Program-made: the position numbers and the translations under genes | In this document: positions 23,110-33,400 of the stretch, one piece after another | Layout of the letters: every line of letters starts with the position of its first letter | Position numbering within the stretch: the first letter of the stretch is position 1 | From: Streptomyces sp. Root1304 | Lineage (GTDB): Bacteria > Actinomycetota > Actinomycetes > Streptomycetales > Streptomycetaceae | Length of the DNA: 64,000 nt | Direction of reading: 5' to 3' | Assembly: GCF_001426405.1 (NCBI RefSeq) | Contig: NZ_LMEP01000007.1 | Coordinates: 80,605 to 144,604, forward strand | Notes under the pieces: generated by a model | The model's database searches: none | Told to the model about the DNA's origin: nothing | The model's input: only the letters and a program-made list of their open reading frames with translations

Positions 23110-26068
23110 CTGTGTTCCCTTCGGTTCCTTCGAGGGTGCCGAGCCATCCGAGATCCGCGCGGATCTCGATCCGTTCGGTGAGGACGTCCACGAACTGGTC
23201 CCGCAGACACGACCGCACGCCCGCGACGCGGGACGCGTCGGCCCAGACACGAAGTTCGACTCCCGGTGTCCGACGTGCCCGACGGATCGCCGCCGGGTCC
23301 CCTCCCGCGAGAGCCAGGAGCCGGCGCGCCAGGACGAGGTCGATCGCGTCGAGGGCGGACCGCACGGCCGTCCGCAGCCCGCAGAGTCGCTCGAACCGCT
23401 CCCGCGTGACCATGATGTCCGCGGACCGCACCTCGAACCGGGCATCGATCTGAGCCGTCGCGTCATCGGTGATACGAGCCGACCATGCCACAAGTCCGTC
23501 GAACAGGTCATCGAGGCAGGCCTCAGCCTCGGTCGTGGTCGTGCTGGTCCACCCGTCCTTCGCCCGCCGCGCGCGGGCAACCTCACCGCTCACCGCTTTC
23601 GCCGCTCCGGCCAGGCCCTCCACCGCGTAGACCAACGTCGCCGCGGGAGGAGGGACCGCGAGCTTCTTAGGGATCCCCTTGGCGGCGACGGAGCTCAGAA
23701 GGGCCGTCGCCGCCCCCTTGACGGCCGCCGCGCCCAGGCTCGCGGCCTGCTCCTTCAGATCAGGACGCGGTCGTACACGCGGCTGCGCGTCGTCCTGATG
23801 GTCCGTGGCGCTCGCCCGCACGCGCAGAAGCATCCCCCGTTTCCGCGCCTCCTGCTCGAACGTGTCCCCGAGACCGGAGAGAAGTCCCTCCAGGTCCAAA
23901 CCGGTGACGAAGTCGCTCCACCGCTGCGCGTCAGCCACGCCGCCCAGGTCCCGAACCACCTCCGACACCCGCTCCTTGGCGCGGTGGCGCTCGGCTTCGA
24001 GTAGGTCACGCGTGTCCCGGCCCGCTGTCCGGAAGGCTTCCAGCGACTCTGCCCGGTCACGCGGCGTCGAGCATGCGAGTTCGGCAAGCGCGAGATCGAT
24101 CCCGGGGAGTTCCTCGATCAGCCGGTCGTGGAACGCCGCGAGCGGCGCCCGCACGTCCTCGGCCAGGCGAACCGCACGAAGCGGAATCGCACGCTCGGCC
24201 AGGAGCCGGGTGAGGGACTGCTCCAGCTCGGGCAACCTGCTCGCCCGAAGGGCCCTGTCCCCCAGCTCGCGGTCCGCTGTGGACAACGCTTCGTGCGCGG
24301 CACCGGAGTGGACCGGGAGGACGACGGGCGACGTGACGCCGACCGCTGCGGAGACCTGCTCGATCCGAACCGTGTGACCCGTCGCCGACGCGAACTCTCT
24401 CTCCGGATCCTTGGCGAAGCGTTCAAGACGGTGCGGTTCGTCGACCTTTCCCTTCACATTGACGACAGCGAGCAGAGGTTTGCCCGTGAGGAGGAGTCGC
24501 TGGAGCTCGGCGGACTCCTCCTCACGTAGCGTGTCGGCGTAGTTCCATATCACCGCGTCGGCGCTGTCGCACGCGGCCCGAGCACGCGTGGCGTCGAGGT
24601 CGTCGTCCTTCGCGGCGACGCCGGGCGTGTCAAGGTACGTCACAGAGCCGACGTGGAACGCGGAGGTCTCCCGCGTGGTGCGGTGCGCCCCTCGCCCGAT
24701 CCCGGTCCGGTCCGCCTCACGGGTCAGCGCTTTGCGCAGCGTGGTCTTCCCGGACTTGGTCCTTCCGGCGATGGCCACGCGCAGCCTGCCTCTCGCCGTG
24801 GGCATGACCCGTACGGCATCGCGCAGTTCGCGTTCGAGCGCTCCGATGCGGCGGATGACCCCGACGAGGTCCTCGCTCTCGATCGCGTGCGCGGAGTACG
24901 GCGCTCGCGAAGGACGGGCCTCGGCCTCCTCCCGGAGAGCGGTCTGGATGTCGCGGTAGGCCGACCGGCTCGTGTCCACCGCCCCGGCCGCGAGTTCGCC
25001 GACCAGGGCCCCGAGGGCCTCGCGGAGATTCGGTTCGGTTCGCCACAGGTCCATGGCCGCCGCCACGCGGTCGAACGACTCGACGTTCTTCGTGTACCAG
25101 GACTCGAACGCCCGCAGTTCGTTGATGCCGGTCCGGGAGGCGACCGCCAGCAGCCCCGCCGTGAGCCGTGCGGCCGAGCTCGCGGCGGGCGCGGCCGGAG
25201 ACACGGCCGTGTTCACGGGCGCCGTCGCGAGCCCGTGCTCGATCACCGCCCGCACGCTGTCGTCCGCGAGCATGTCCACCGTACTTCCGGACACGGCACC
25301 GGTGTCACGGGCCTCGATCGCCCAGAGCAGGGCGGCGCGCCGCTCCGATCTGAACCCGAACCGCGCGTCCGGTGCGAGCCAGCTCCACCACTGCGGCCGC
25401 TCGGACAGGACCGCCTCGTACGACTCCTCCGCTGCGACGAAGTCCCGCGCCTTCTCCAGCAGCGGCACCAGATCCCCGTTCCGTAGATCCCGGGCCGCCG
25501 CGGCACTGTGCCTGAGCACGAGCTCGCGCGCCTCCGCCGCCTTCCGGCCTCCTCGTCGACGGCTCAGGTCGGCCATCGCGGGTTCGATGTCGATCTCACG
25601 GATCGAGCGCCAGATCTCCTCCGGCCATTCCCGGTCCGCACGACGGCACGGCTCCAGGACTTCGGGCAGCAGCCGTTCCGCGGCCGCCACCGCCGCGGCG
25701 TCCGCCCGAAGCGCTTCCACCGGCACGCCCTCCAGCGCCTGGAGATGAGTCCGCAACCCTTCCAGCCGCTTCAGTTCCCGGAGAGATCTGCCCCCGTCCG
25801 GCGCCGGAGCCCGGCCCCCAGCCATTGTCATGCGGGCCAGCTCGTGCTCCTCGACGCACGCCGCCACCGCGTCGGACACCCACGGAAGCGTGCTCCCGGA
25901 CGGCGGCAGGCCGGCACACCCGCGCGCCTGGGCGACCGCGTCCACCTCCTTGGCGAATCGCTGGAGTGCGGCCGGTCCGACCATGGCATCCACCCCCAAC
26001 GGCTCGAGCAGCAGCGCCAGCATCTCGGCTCTGAGGCTCGTCCTGTCGTTCACCGCCCCGCCAGTCAT
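23102..26068 (-). CDS. Dynamin-like GTPase 1
   Basis: A 988-residue protein from ATG 26068, with AGGAG just upstream. The first 400 residues are helical and unrecognised. The GTPase domain follows: P-loop GRTKSGKT (435-442), G3 DTPG (480-483) and a G4-like VNVKGK. The C-terminal half is helical with a hydrophobic Ala-rich stretch (LGAAAVKGAATALLSSVAA) that could dip into or span membrane, consistent with a dynamin paddle. It starts 2 nt after the Hsp70-NYN stop and overlaps the next GTPase gene. Two unequal dynamins in tandem suggest a hetero-oligomer, as in several bacterial dynamin pairs. Confidence 0.8.
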   Translation of the reverse strand: MTGGAVNDRTSLRAEMLALLLEPLGVDAMVGPAALQRFAKEVDAVAQARGCAGLPPSGSTLPWVSDAVAACVEEHELARMTMAGGRAPAPDGGRSLRELKRLEGLRTHLQALEGVPVEALRADAAAVAAAERLLPEVLEPCRRADREWPEEIWRSIREIDIEPAMADLSRRRGGRKAAEARELVLRHSAAAARDLRNGDLVPLLEKARDFVAAEESYEAVLSERPQWWSWLAPDARFGFRSERRAALLWAIEARDTGAVSGSTVDMLADDSVRAVIEHGLATAPVNTAVSPAAPAASSAARLTAGLLAVASRTGINELRAFESWYTKNVESFDRVAAAMDLWRTEPNLREALGALVGELAAGAVDTSRSAYRDIQTALREEAEARPSRAPYSAHAIESEDLVGVIRRIGALERELRDAVRVMPTARGRLRVAIAGRTKSGKTTLRKALTREADRTGIGRGAHRTTRETSAFHVGSVTYLDTPGVAAKDDDLDATRARAACDSADAVIWNYADTLREEESAELQRLLLTGKPLLAVVNVKGKVDEPHRLERFAKDPEREFASATGHTVRIEQVSAAVGVTSPVVLPVHSGAAHEALSTADRELGDRALRASRLPELEQSLTRLLAERAIPLRAVRLAEDVRAPLAAFHDRLIEELPGIDLALAELACSTPRDRAESLEAFRTAGRDTRDLLEAERHRAKERVSEVVRDLGGVADAQRWSDFVTGLDLEGLLSGLGDTFEQEARKRGMLLRVRASATDHQDDAQPRVRPRPDLKEQAASLGAAAVKGAATALLSSVAAKGIPKKLAVPPPAATLVYAVEGLAGAAKAVSGEVARARRAKDGWTSTTTTEAEACLDDLFDGLVAWSARITDDATAQIDARFEVRSADIMVTRERFERLCGLRTAVRSALDAIDLVLARRLLALAGGDPAAIRRARRTPGVELRVWADASRVAGVRSCLRDQFVDVLTERIEIRADLGWLGTLEGTEGNTDG

Positions 26069-26070
26069 CA

Positions 26071-28167
26071 CTACTCCTCGTGAGGGCGGTGGTACCTGAA
26101 CTCGGGCAGTGGATGTGGGCTCGGAGGAATCAGGGCCCGCGACTGCTGGAACGTCTCCGCTCGTACGATCCGATGACGGGGTGGTACGCAGGTGCGCGGC
26201 GTGAACACCCACATACCCTGGGTCAGGGTGGCCCCGAGCACCCGCTCCTTGTCCCGCAACCAGGGGTACCTGCCTTGCAGTTCGGTGTAGTTGTCGTTGG
26301 TGACGACGATTCCGTCCGTGTCCTGCGCGATCGCCGTGACCAGCGCGTCGCCCTTGCCCTCGGTTCCGGCCGGGGGCTGGATGAGGTTCCCTGTGGCGAG
26401 CGCCGAGTCCACCGCGGCGCGTTCCTCCTCCGCGACCTTGTGCCGGAAGGTGGCGTCGACGACCACGTGGAGCACGGCATCGGGATACCGCGATGCCAGG
26501 GCGTCGCGCGCGGACAGCAGTTGGGCGTAGGACGGCCGGTCGTCCCTGCCGTATACACCGGGTCGTCGGGGCGACCTGCCGATCCACGCCAGGTTGGAGC
26601 CGTCGACCACGAGCGCCTTGGAAGCCGAGCCCGCGGATCGCCTCCGCGTCTGCGTCGGCAGGAGCGTGGTGACCGTGTTGCCCGCGAGCAGATCATCGAG
26701 TTCCTTGCGCACCGCCGGCGTCGGACCACCGGAGCTGAAGCTCTTGATCTCCTCGTTCAGCACTTCCTCGCCGGTGCGTTCAAGGGTGGCCTTGACGTGC
26801 AGGAGCCCGTTGGTGTCGTACGTGTACTCCAGCAGGAAACGGGAGTCCTCGCGGACCCGGGGATTCTGGTAGATGAGGCGGAGGTCCGTCAGCTGCACGT
26901 TGTCAGCGTGGTCGAGGGGACGGTCGGGGTCTCCTTCCCAGATCTCCACGGCAAGGCTGCGTGCGTTGTCCCGGCGAGGCGTGTAGCTCTTGCGCTCCTT
27001 CCACGGCAGGGGTGAGTTGCGCGGGATGATCTGGCTGAACGCCCGCTGTCCGGTGTCGTCCGTGACGACCGTGCCCAGGGCGTGACTCGTCGCCACCTGG
27101 ATCACGCCATCAGCCTCCCCCGACAGCACGGCTGCCGCGATGGAGGCGCCGCGGGCGACCGCAGTCATGGGATCGCACAGATCGACCTCGACGGGCTGCT
27201 GCTGCATGACCTCGGCGACCGCGGCCCGGACACTCGGGATCTGGCTCGTGCCACCGATCATCAGCACCGCGTCCACGTCCAGAGGAGCCATGTGGAGGTC
27301 GGTGAGACACTGCTGAACCGGCGCGAGAGCGCGGTCCACGAGGTCGGTGATTGCGTCCTCCAACTCCCCCTGCCACACCTCGACGGTGTCGCCGTCCGGA
27401 GTCCTGATGGTGACGGACTCCTCGGAGGACAGGCGGATCTTGCTGCGCTCCACGTCCAGCCCGAACTGCCGCTCCTGCGCGGGCGTCCACGCCGATCGCG
27501 CCGGAGCCCGTTCGAGGACGAGGTCACGCAGGCGACGATCGATCTCCAGGCCCCCCAGCTCGGTCACGCCCCGTGAAGCGAGCTCCTCGAAGAACCCGTC
27601 CTGGTAGTCGAGCACGGTGACGTCGATGGTGCCGCCACCCCAGTCGAAGACCAGGATGGTTCGAGCCTCTCGCAGCTCGTGCACGTACGAGATCGCCGCC
27701 GCCGTCGGCTCGTTGAGCAGCGCCAGGACCTCGATGCCGGCGAACCGCGCGGCGGCGCGCGTGCGGTAGCGGGCGGCACCCGTGGCGTTGGCGGGCACGG
27801 TGATCACGGCCTGGTCGATGGCGGTGAGGTTGTGCTCCGCGCCCTTGCGCATGGCCTGGAAGACACCGGCCGCCACCGTCGTGGCCGCGAACCTGCGGCC
27901 GTGGATCGTGACGTACTCGTCGCTCTTGAGCAGTCGCTTGCAGGCCTCGGCCGCCTCTTCGGAGCGGAGCTTGGCCTCCCAGCCGAACAACGCTCCCCGG
28001 CGCAGTGAGCTCATGCCCACCACCGACGGGAAGAGGTACTCGAAGCCGGGATGACGCCAGTCGGCGTCGATGTGGTGGGCGTCCAGCGACAGCACGTCGA
28101 CGTCATCGCCCAGCCACTGGGCCACCACGGAGTTGGTGGTACCGAAATCGATTCCGGTCGCGGTCAC
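26071..28167 (-). CDS. Hsp70 (DnaK-like) chaperone fused to a NYN/PIN-like RNase domain
   Basis: A 698-residue fusion starting at GTG 28167. Residues 1-380 are an Hsp70 nucleotide-binding domain: GIDFGTTNS phosphate 1, FDWGGGTIDV phosphate 2 and MIGGTSQIPSVR adenosine loop. A beta substrate-binding region follows (SFSQIIPRNSPLPWKERK-like entry, then LLEYTYDTNGLLHVKATLER). The helical lid expected next is absent. Instead, residues 527-698 form a NYN/PIN-like nuclease with VVDGSNLAW (Asp 532), VVVDATF (Asp 581), KGDAL (Asp 617), DTDG (Asp 628) and TNDNY (Asp 635), so the acidic site looks intact. The start overlaps the GrpE-like gene stop by GTGA. I infer a chaperone-gated RNase. Confidence 0.88.
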   Translation of the reverse strand: MTATGIDFGTTNSVVAQWLGDDVDVLSLDAHHIDADWRHPGFEYLFPSVVGMSSLRRGALFGWEAKLRSEEAAEACKRLLKSDEYVTIHGRRFAATTVAAGVFQAMRKGAEHNLTAIDQAVITVPANATGAARYRTRAAARFAGIEVLALLNEPTAAAISYVHELREARTILVFDWGGGTIDVTVLDYQDGFFEELASRGVTELGGLEIDRRLRDLVLERAPARSAWTPAQERQFGLDVERSKIRLSSEESVTIRTPDGDTVEVWQGELEDAITDLVDRALAPVQQCLTDLHMAPLDVDAVLMIGGTSQIPSVRAAVAEVMQQQPVEVDLCDPMTAVARGASIAAAVLSGEADGVIQVATSHALGTVVTDDTGQRAFSQIIPRNSPLPWKERKSYTPRRDNARSLAVEIWEGDPDRPLDHADNVQLTDLRLIYQNPRVREDSRFLLEYTYDTNGLLHVKATLERTGEEVLNEEIKSFSSGGPTPAVRKELDDLLAGNTVTTLLPTQTRRRSAGSASKALVVDGSNLAWIGRSPRRPGVYGRDDRPSYAQLLSARDALASRYPDAVLHVVVDATFRHKVAEEERAAVDSALATGNLIQPPAGTEGKGDALVTAIAQDTDGIVVTNDNYTELQGRYPWLRDKERVLGATLTQGMWVFTPRTCVPPRHRIVRAETFQQSRALIPPSPHPLPEFRYHRPHEE

Positions 28168-28811
28168 ACGCCCTCCCCGTTCGCGGCGTCGTCGCTCCCG
28201 GCCGAGTCGCCCGCTCCGTCCGGGGCGGCCAGGCGGCGCAGCTGCCCGGCGAGCACCAGTTTTCCGGTGGCCTGGTCCACGTAGGCCGGACGCAGCACCT
28301 CGAACACCTCGCCGTCGCCTTCCACCACCACGAAGAGCTCGTGTTCGCCGTCAGGCGCGTCCACGCACCGCACTCCCTGGTCCAGCAGGGCGGCACGGAT
28401 GCCCCTCCGTAGCGAGTTGGCGTTCTGCTTGGGCGCGCCGGCGAGCAGATCGACCTCGACCATCCGGGCCACGTACTCCTCCCGGGAGCGGAACGCCTCC
28501 AGAACAGCCTGGCGCAGGGCAGCCGCCACAGCGGTCTGCGTCGGCCTCTCCTCTTCCGGGACAGCGGCCAGGAGCTCGGTCGCCCGCTCGGTGAAACGTG
28601 CGAGCAGCATGTGGGGGCTGAGCAGTTCCTCGGGGCGGTAGGTGCGCGGGGAGTCCGCGGAATGTTGCTGGGAAGCCCGGGGAGAAGCGACAGGGGCGTC
28701 CGCCTCCGCTCGCCGCTTCTCTTTACGATGCTTGAGGCCGTTGTTTCCCTTGGGAGGAACCCGCTTGGGGCTCACCAGGGTCTTCCGCTGGCTGCGGGGC
28801 ACCTTCTTCAC
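28164..28811 (-). CDS. GrpE-like nucleotide exchange factor (degenerate)
   Basis: A 215-residue protein with a basic, disordered N-terminus, a helical middle (LLARFTERATELLAAVPEEE) and a C-terminal beta-like region ending in FEVLRPAYVDQATGKLV (LRPAY at 173-177). The helix-then-beta order, the C-terminal LRPA motif and its place directly before an Hsp70 gene suggest a GrpE relative, which would release ADP from the chaperone. Sequence likeness alone is weak. GTG 28811 and the previous stop overlap (GTGA), as do its stop and the Hsp70 start, so it is tightly co-translated. Confidence 0.55.
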   Translation of the reverse strand: MKKVPRSQRKTLVSPKRVPPKGNNGLKHRKEKRRAEADAPVASPRASQQHSADSPRTYRPEELLSPHMLLARFTERATELLAAVPEEERPTQTAVAAALRQAVLEAFRSREEYVARMVEVDLLAGAPKQNANSLRRGIRAALLDQGVRCVDAPDGEHELFVVVEGDGEVFEVLRPAYVDQATGKLVLAGQLRRLAAPDGAGDSAGSDDAANGEGV

Positions 28812-30481
28812 GGTGTGTGCGTCCTTGCGTTGCGATCGGGGCGCCGGGGCGCGTTGAGTAGGTGGGGCAGCAGATCCGCCACCGCCCGCTGCCGCACGAG
28901 CCCCAGGCCTTCGGGAGAGTGAGATGCCGTTCGCCTGGTCAGGGGGGCCAGGGGCGGAACCAACGTGACCGGCACCTCGTCCGGAAGCTCGAACACGTCC
29001 AGGTCGAGCGGCAGCACGAAGAAGCCAGACCAGTCCTCGTCACGCTCGGCGTCCCTGATGCGTTTCATCGCGCTGTTGAGCCGCGCGCTCATGTCCACAT
29101 CGCGCACATGCTCCCGGCGGAGGTCCCGGTACCGGGTCGTCCAGCTCGGCGCGCCGTGCGGCAGCCCGAGGTCGAGATAGGGGTTGGAGGCCGCCGGTCT
29201 GTCGTTGCGCTGAACCGCCTGCCGTCGGCGGAGCATACGGAGGTTGGACCCGGCCCGCTCGTGAGCGTCGCGGATGCCCTCCAGGACCAGGGCCGACGCA
29301 TCGAGTTCCTCTTGGAGCAGCAGCGTGTACGCGTGGAAGTTGAGGGCCTCGGCCCGACAGGCCGGGTCGGCGGCCTCGTACGACACCAGCTTGTCGATCT
29401 GGGCGGAGGCACGTGCGAGGTCGTTCATGCACAGCAGGTCGTAGGCCTGGCGCAGGGCCATCAGCGCGTGCAGCGGCGAGCGCGACGGGTTGACGGCCGC
29501 CTTGGGCTCCCACAGAGCGAAAATGAGCCGCCACAACCCCCGGTCCTCCCATATGTCCCGGTCCCAGTTGCCGACCGCGACCCCGTCCAGGAGCCGGCGC
29601 AGTCGGAGCACCAGGTCACGGGGCAGCTCCCGTTCCAGCTCCTTCACGACCGAGGCGTCGCCGTCGGCGACCCGCTCCAGGAGGTCGTAGACGTCACCGG
29701 CCGAGGGCAGCGGCTCGCCCCCGGCAAGGAACGCGTTCCGCCGTTCCCGGGCCGTCCATTCCAGCGCGGTCGCCTGCTCGGCGGTCACCTGGTCGGGGAC
29801 CAGCCGGGCCTTGAGGTACGCGTGATCCGTCTCCTCGGCCCGGTACTGCCAGGGCTGGTGCTCGGGGCCGACCACTCCGGCGTCGATCAGGTCGTCGAGG
29901 ACGCTCAGCGGTATCCAGGGGAGCACCCGCGGCAGCATCCGGGACGGGAAGGCGGCCGTACTCTCCGCCGCGAACGCGGCGAGGAGAGCGAACGCCCCGG
30001 AGGGGTCCTCGCTCCCGGAGACGGCGACGGTGTCGTCGCCCGCCGTCAGCGCGGTAAGCCGTTGCTCCCCGACTTCGGACAGCCACAGGAAGCCGCCTGC
30101 GTGAACTTCCGTGAGCGTCGCGGCGACCGCGGCCGGGTCGGCCCGTTCGAGTACAGCCCGGACAGCGGGCAGCAGCCGGTCGTCAGGTTCGTCGCGCAGG
30201 GCGTCGGTCAGTGCGTCATGCGCGACGTCGTGAGCCGTATCGCGCGCGAGGTCGGCGAGTCGCCGGAGCAGGGTGTGGGCGCGCGGCACCGCCTGGGCTC
30301 CGAGCACCCCCACCTTCCGCCATCTGCGTACGGTGAACCCGTCGATTCCCGAGTCCGCGCTCTGAGCCTCCCTGCGCTCCCTGAGCGCCCGCAGCCGCTC
30401 CCGCTCCCGCGCGACCGCCTCGGCCCGCGCCCCGGCCTCCGACTGCCCCGCCGTGCCGCTGGCCGGCGGCGGACTCGTCAC
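28808..30481 (-). CDS. J-domain-like co-chaperone with long helical N-terminus
   Basis: A 557-residue protein starting at GTG 30481 (overlapping the methylase stop as GTGA). Most of it is helical and repeat-like, with no known domain. Residues about 433-485 read NPYLDLGLPHGAPSWTTRYR and continue RDLRREH and ARLNSAMKRIRDAERD. This has the order of a DnaJ J-domain (NPYxxLGL, helix, H at the HPD position, helix with Ala-Arg), but the Pro and Asp of HPD are not kept. I infer a divergent J-protein that recruits the Hsp70-NYN fusion. A pure adaptor role is also possible. Confidence 0.6.
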   Translation of the reverse strand: MTSPPPASGTAGQSEAGARAEAVARERERLRALRERREAQSADSGIDGFTVRRWRKVGVLGAQAVPRAHTLLRRLADLARDTAHDVAHDALTDALRDEPDDRLLPAVRAVLERADPAAVAATLTEVHAGGFLWLSEVGEQRLTALTAGDDTVAVSGSEDPSGAFALLAAFAAESTAAFPSRMLPRVLPWIPLSVLDDLIDAGVVGPEHQPWQYRAEETDHAYLKARLVPDQVTAEQATALEWTARERRNAFLAGGEPLPSAGDVYDLLERVADGDASVVKELERELPRDLVLRLRRLLDGVAVGNWDRDIWEDRGLWRLIFALWEPKAAVNPSRSPLHALMALRQAYDLLCMNDLARASAQIDKLVSYEAADPACRAEALNFHAYTLLLQEELDASALVLEGIRDAHERAGSNLRMLRRRQAVQRNDRPAASNPYLDLGLPHGAPSWTTRYRDLRREHVRDVDMSARLNSAMKRIRDAERDEDWSGFFVLPLDLDVFELPDEVPVTLVPPLAPLTRRTASHSPEGLGLVRQRAVADLLPHLLNAPRRPDRNARTHTP

Positions 30482-33400
30482 TCTCCGGTTCCTTCGTGGC
30501 GGGGGCCGTGGCCCGGGGGCGGAGTGAGGGTGGAGGTGTAGTTCTCGCCGTCCACGAGGGGCGCGGTCAGGCTGACGCCGGCCGCCGCCATGCGGTCGTA
30601 CTCGGCGAGGATGAGGTCCTTGGTGCGGTAAGTGCCGTACTTGGCCTCGTCCTTGCGCTTGACGATGGGGAAGGTGTCGAGGATGTAGTCGACGTCGTCT
30701 CGGGTGATCCCGTAGAGGTGGAAGAAGAGGGCGTCGAGTTCGGCGCGGATGACGGTGCGGCGGTTTTCGTCCCAGATGAAGGGGGCGCCGGTATCGCCGA
30801 GGTCGTCCGCGAACCCACCCATGTCGGTCGCCGTGTAGGAGAGTTCGAGAACCCGCGGTACGACCCAGTCGCGGTGCGCGGACAGCTCATCAGGCCCTGG
30901 AACCGGCACCTGCTTGACAATAAAGAAGCTCATCGAGTTGCCACCAATGCCCTGGCGGACGATGTAGTCACACGCGAACGACGACCACGCGGACACGAGG
31001 AGTTCTGGGGCCTTTGAAGCGGCGATGAGGAATTTGTGTCCTACACCGACGTCAGGAATGACCGATGTCACCATCGTGCGCTCATTGGTCGAACTCGTGA
31101 CGTCGCGCCACCCGATGTGCCAATGACGGCTCCACGCCTTGTCAGCCAGCCTGGAGCGGACATCGTGTTCCGCCACCCAGCTGTCCGGGAGCGCCCATCG
31201 GTCGGGGTCCTCCCATTCGTCCGGCGTCAGGGAGCGCGGTTGGTTCTGGCGCTTGACCGCAGTGACACTCTTGACCACGTCAGCGGCGCGGTGGTTAAAG
31301 AAGTCGGTCATCTTCGCCTCGTACAGGGGCAGCATCCTGTTGTCGCCGCTGACGAAAACGTTGCCCTCCAGGTACCAGCCTTCTGCCTCCAATTCCGCAC
31401 GGGAGTGGAAGAGGGCCGAATCGTGCCCCATGTTGAACAGCCCTTGGCCGAACGAGACGCTCCACGGGTTCCCCTTCGAGTCGCCCTCCTTGAGCAGAAT
31501 GGGGACCCGCCCGTAGATACCAAGAGTGATCGCGGCGTCCCGACGGGAGCGGAAGACCGGGCACGTGCCCGTGTTCGGGTTGAGGAGGGTGATCTCCTCG
31601 GGCGTGAGCGTGAACGCCTTGTCCGCCTCGTCCAACTCCGCCGGGTCGTGCAGGAAGAAGGCGAACCGAGCGGCAGGCTCGCGTAGGGCCCGGCCCGTCA
31701 GGGACAGGATGCTGAACTTCATACGGGAGTCCACGTCTGGGAACAGGCCGGCCCGGTTCTCGAAGTCGTACAGCGCCGCGATCGAGCCCTGCTGCACCAG
31801 ATCCTTGAAGAAGTACTGCGTCCTCGCGTCCGTCGCGATGCCCGTCGGCACGATGACGCCGACGCGGCCCCGCTCGCCCGTCAGTATCCGGTCCGTCTCC
31901 GCGAACACCGCGTAGAGGTTCAGGTTTCCCTGGCCCGTCAACGGCACCCGCTTCGACCTGCGTAGGAAGTGGCTTTCCGCATAGACGGCACGCTTCGCCG
32001 CCACGTAGTCGCCGTACAGCTCCAGCGTGTCCGGGTCGTCCTGGAGCCTGGCGATCTGTTTCTTGCGGGCGCTCGCGTTCGAGACGGCGGCGATCTCCGG
32101 GGCGCGCTGGGCGAAGAACTCCTGCTCCTTCAGCTCCACGCTGTCCCACGGCGGGTTGCCGAGCACGCAGTCGAAGCCGCCCGCCCAGCCCGTCGCCTCG
32201 TCCACCGTCCCCGTGACGACCCCGTTCGGGACGGCGAACACCTCGGGGAACTCCAGGTGCCAGTGGAAGAAGCGGTACTGCTCCCGCAAGCGCACGATCT
32301 CGTCGTGCGTGGCCTTCGAGGCGCTGGACGCGTCCGGGTCCTCCAGGGAGCGGAAGAGGCCGTGCGTGACCGCCCTGGGAGCCTCCGGGGTCTTCAGCCA
32401 CATGAAGGCGGCGCACCAGGCGTCGGCCAGGTGGAGGGCGTTGAGGTAGTCGGCGGACTTCTCCCACTGTTCGTAGGCCGCCGCCTGGCCCCGGACCTCA
32501 CGCAGGTTGCCTGAGGGGGCATGGGTGATCCGGCGCATGCCGGCCGCGAGGGTCGTGTTGGCGACCTTCACGCCCTCGTCCTCCATGTCGAAGAGGGTGA
32601 ACTGGCCCTTTCTCTCCTCGGCGTTCAGCTTCTCCAGAGACTTCGCGTGCTTCTTGTCGTCACCCTCCGTCGCGATGAACGCCTCGTCCGGAATTCCGCC
32701 CCGCAGCAGCTTCGGCGTCGCGCCGATCAGGGCGTTGCCGTGCTTCACGTGGGCGTCCAGGAAGCCCAGCGGCTTGCCCGGTTCCAGGGCCTCCAGCCAC
32801 AGCGAGACCTTGGCCAGTTCGACGGCCATCGGGTTGAGGTCTACGCCGTAGACGCAACGCGCCACGACCTCGTGCAGCGCGTGGCGGACGGCCTCAAGGG
32901 TGGGCTCCGGGTTGCGTTCCCGTACTGCCGCGACCCGCTTCGCGATGCGCCGCGACGCCGCCACCAGGAAGTGGCCCGAGCCGCAGGCCGGGTCGCAGAC
33001 CGTGAGGGACAGGAGCTCGCGGACGATCGTGTCCGACGGGTCCGGGTCGCCCGCCGCGCTCGCCGTCTGCTCGCCGCGCTTGACCGCGTCGTCCAGGACC
33101 GGGTCCAGCGCGGAGTCGAGCAGGCACTCGATGAGCGAGGACGGGGTGTAGTACGAGCCCGTCGTCTTCCTCGTGTTGCCGGCCAGCTCCACCAGTTCGA
33201 AGGTGCGGTCGGCCGCGCTGTGCTGCGGTACCAGTTCGAGCAGGGACTCGTAGATCGAGCCCAGTTCCTCGGCGTCCAGGTGGCGATAGTCGACGGTGCG
33301 CCAGCGCCGCGAACCCGCGTCCCGGACCTGGGAAAGGTGGCGTACGGCCGTGAGGAGGTACTCATTCGAGAGGGACAGGCCCTTCAGTGGGGCGTCCGTC

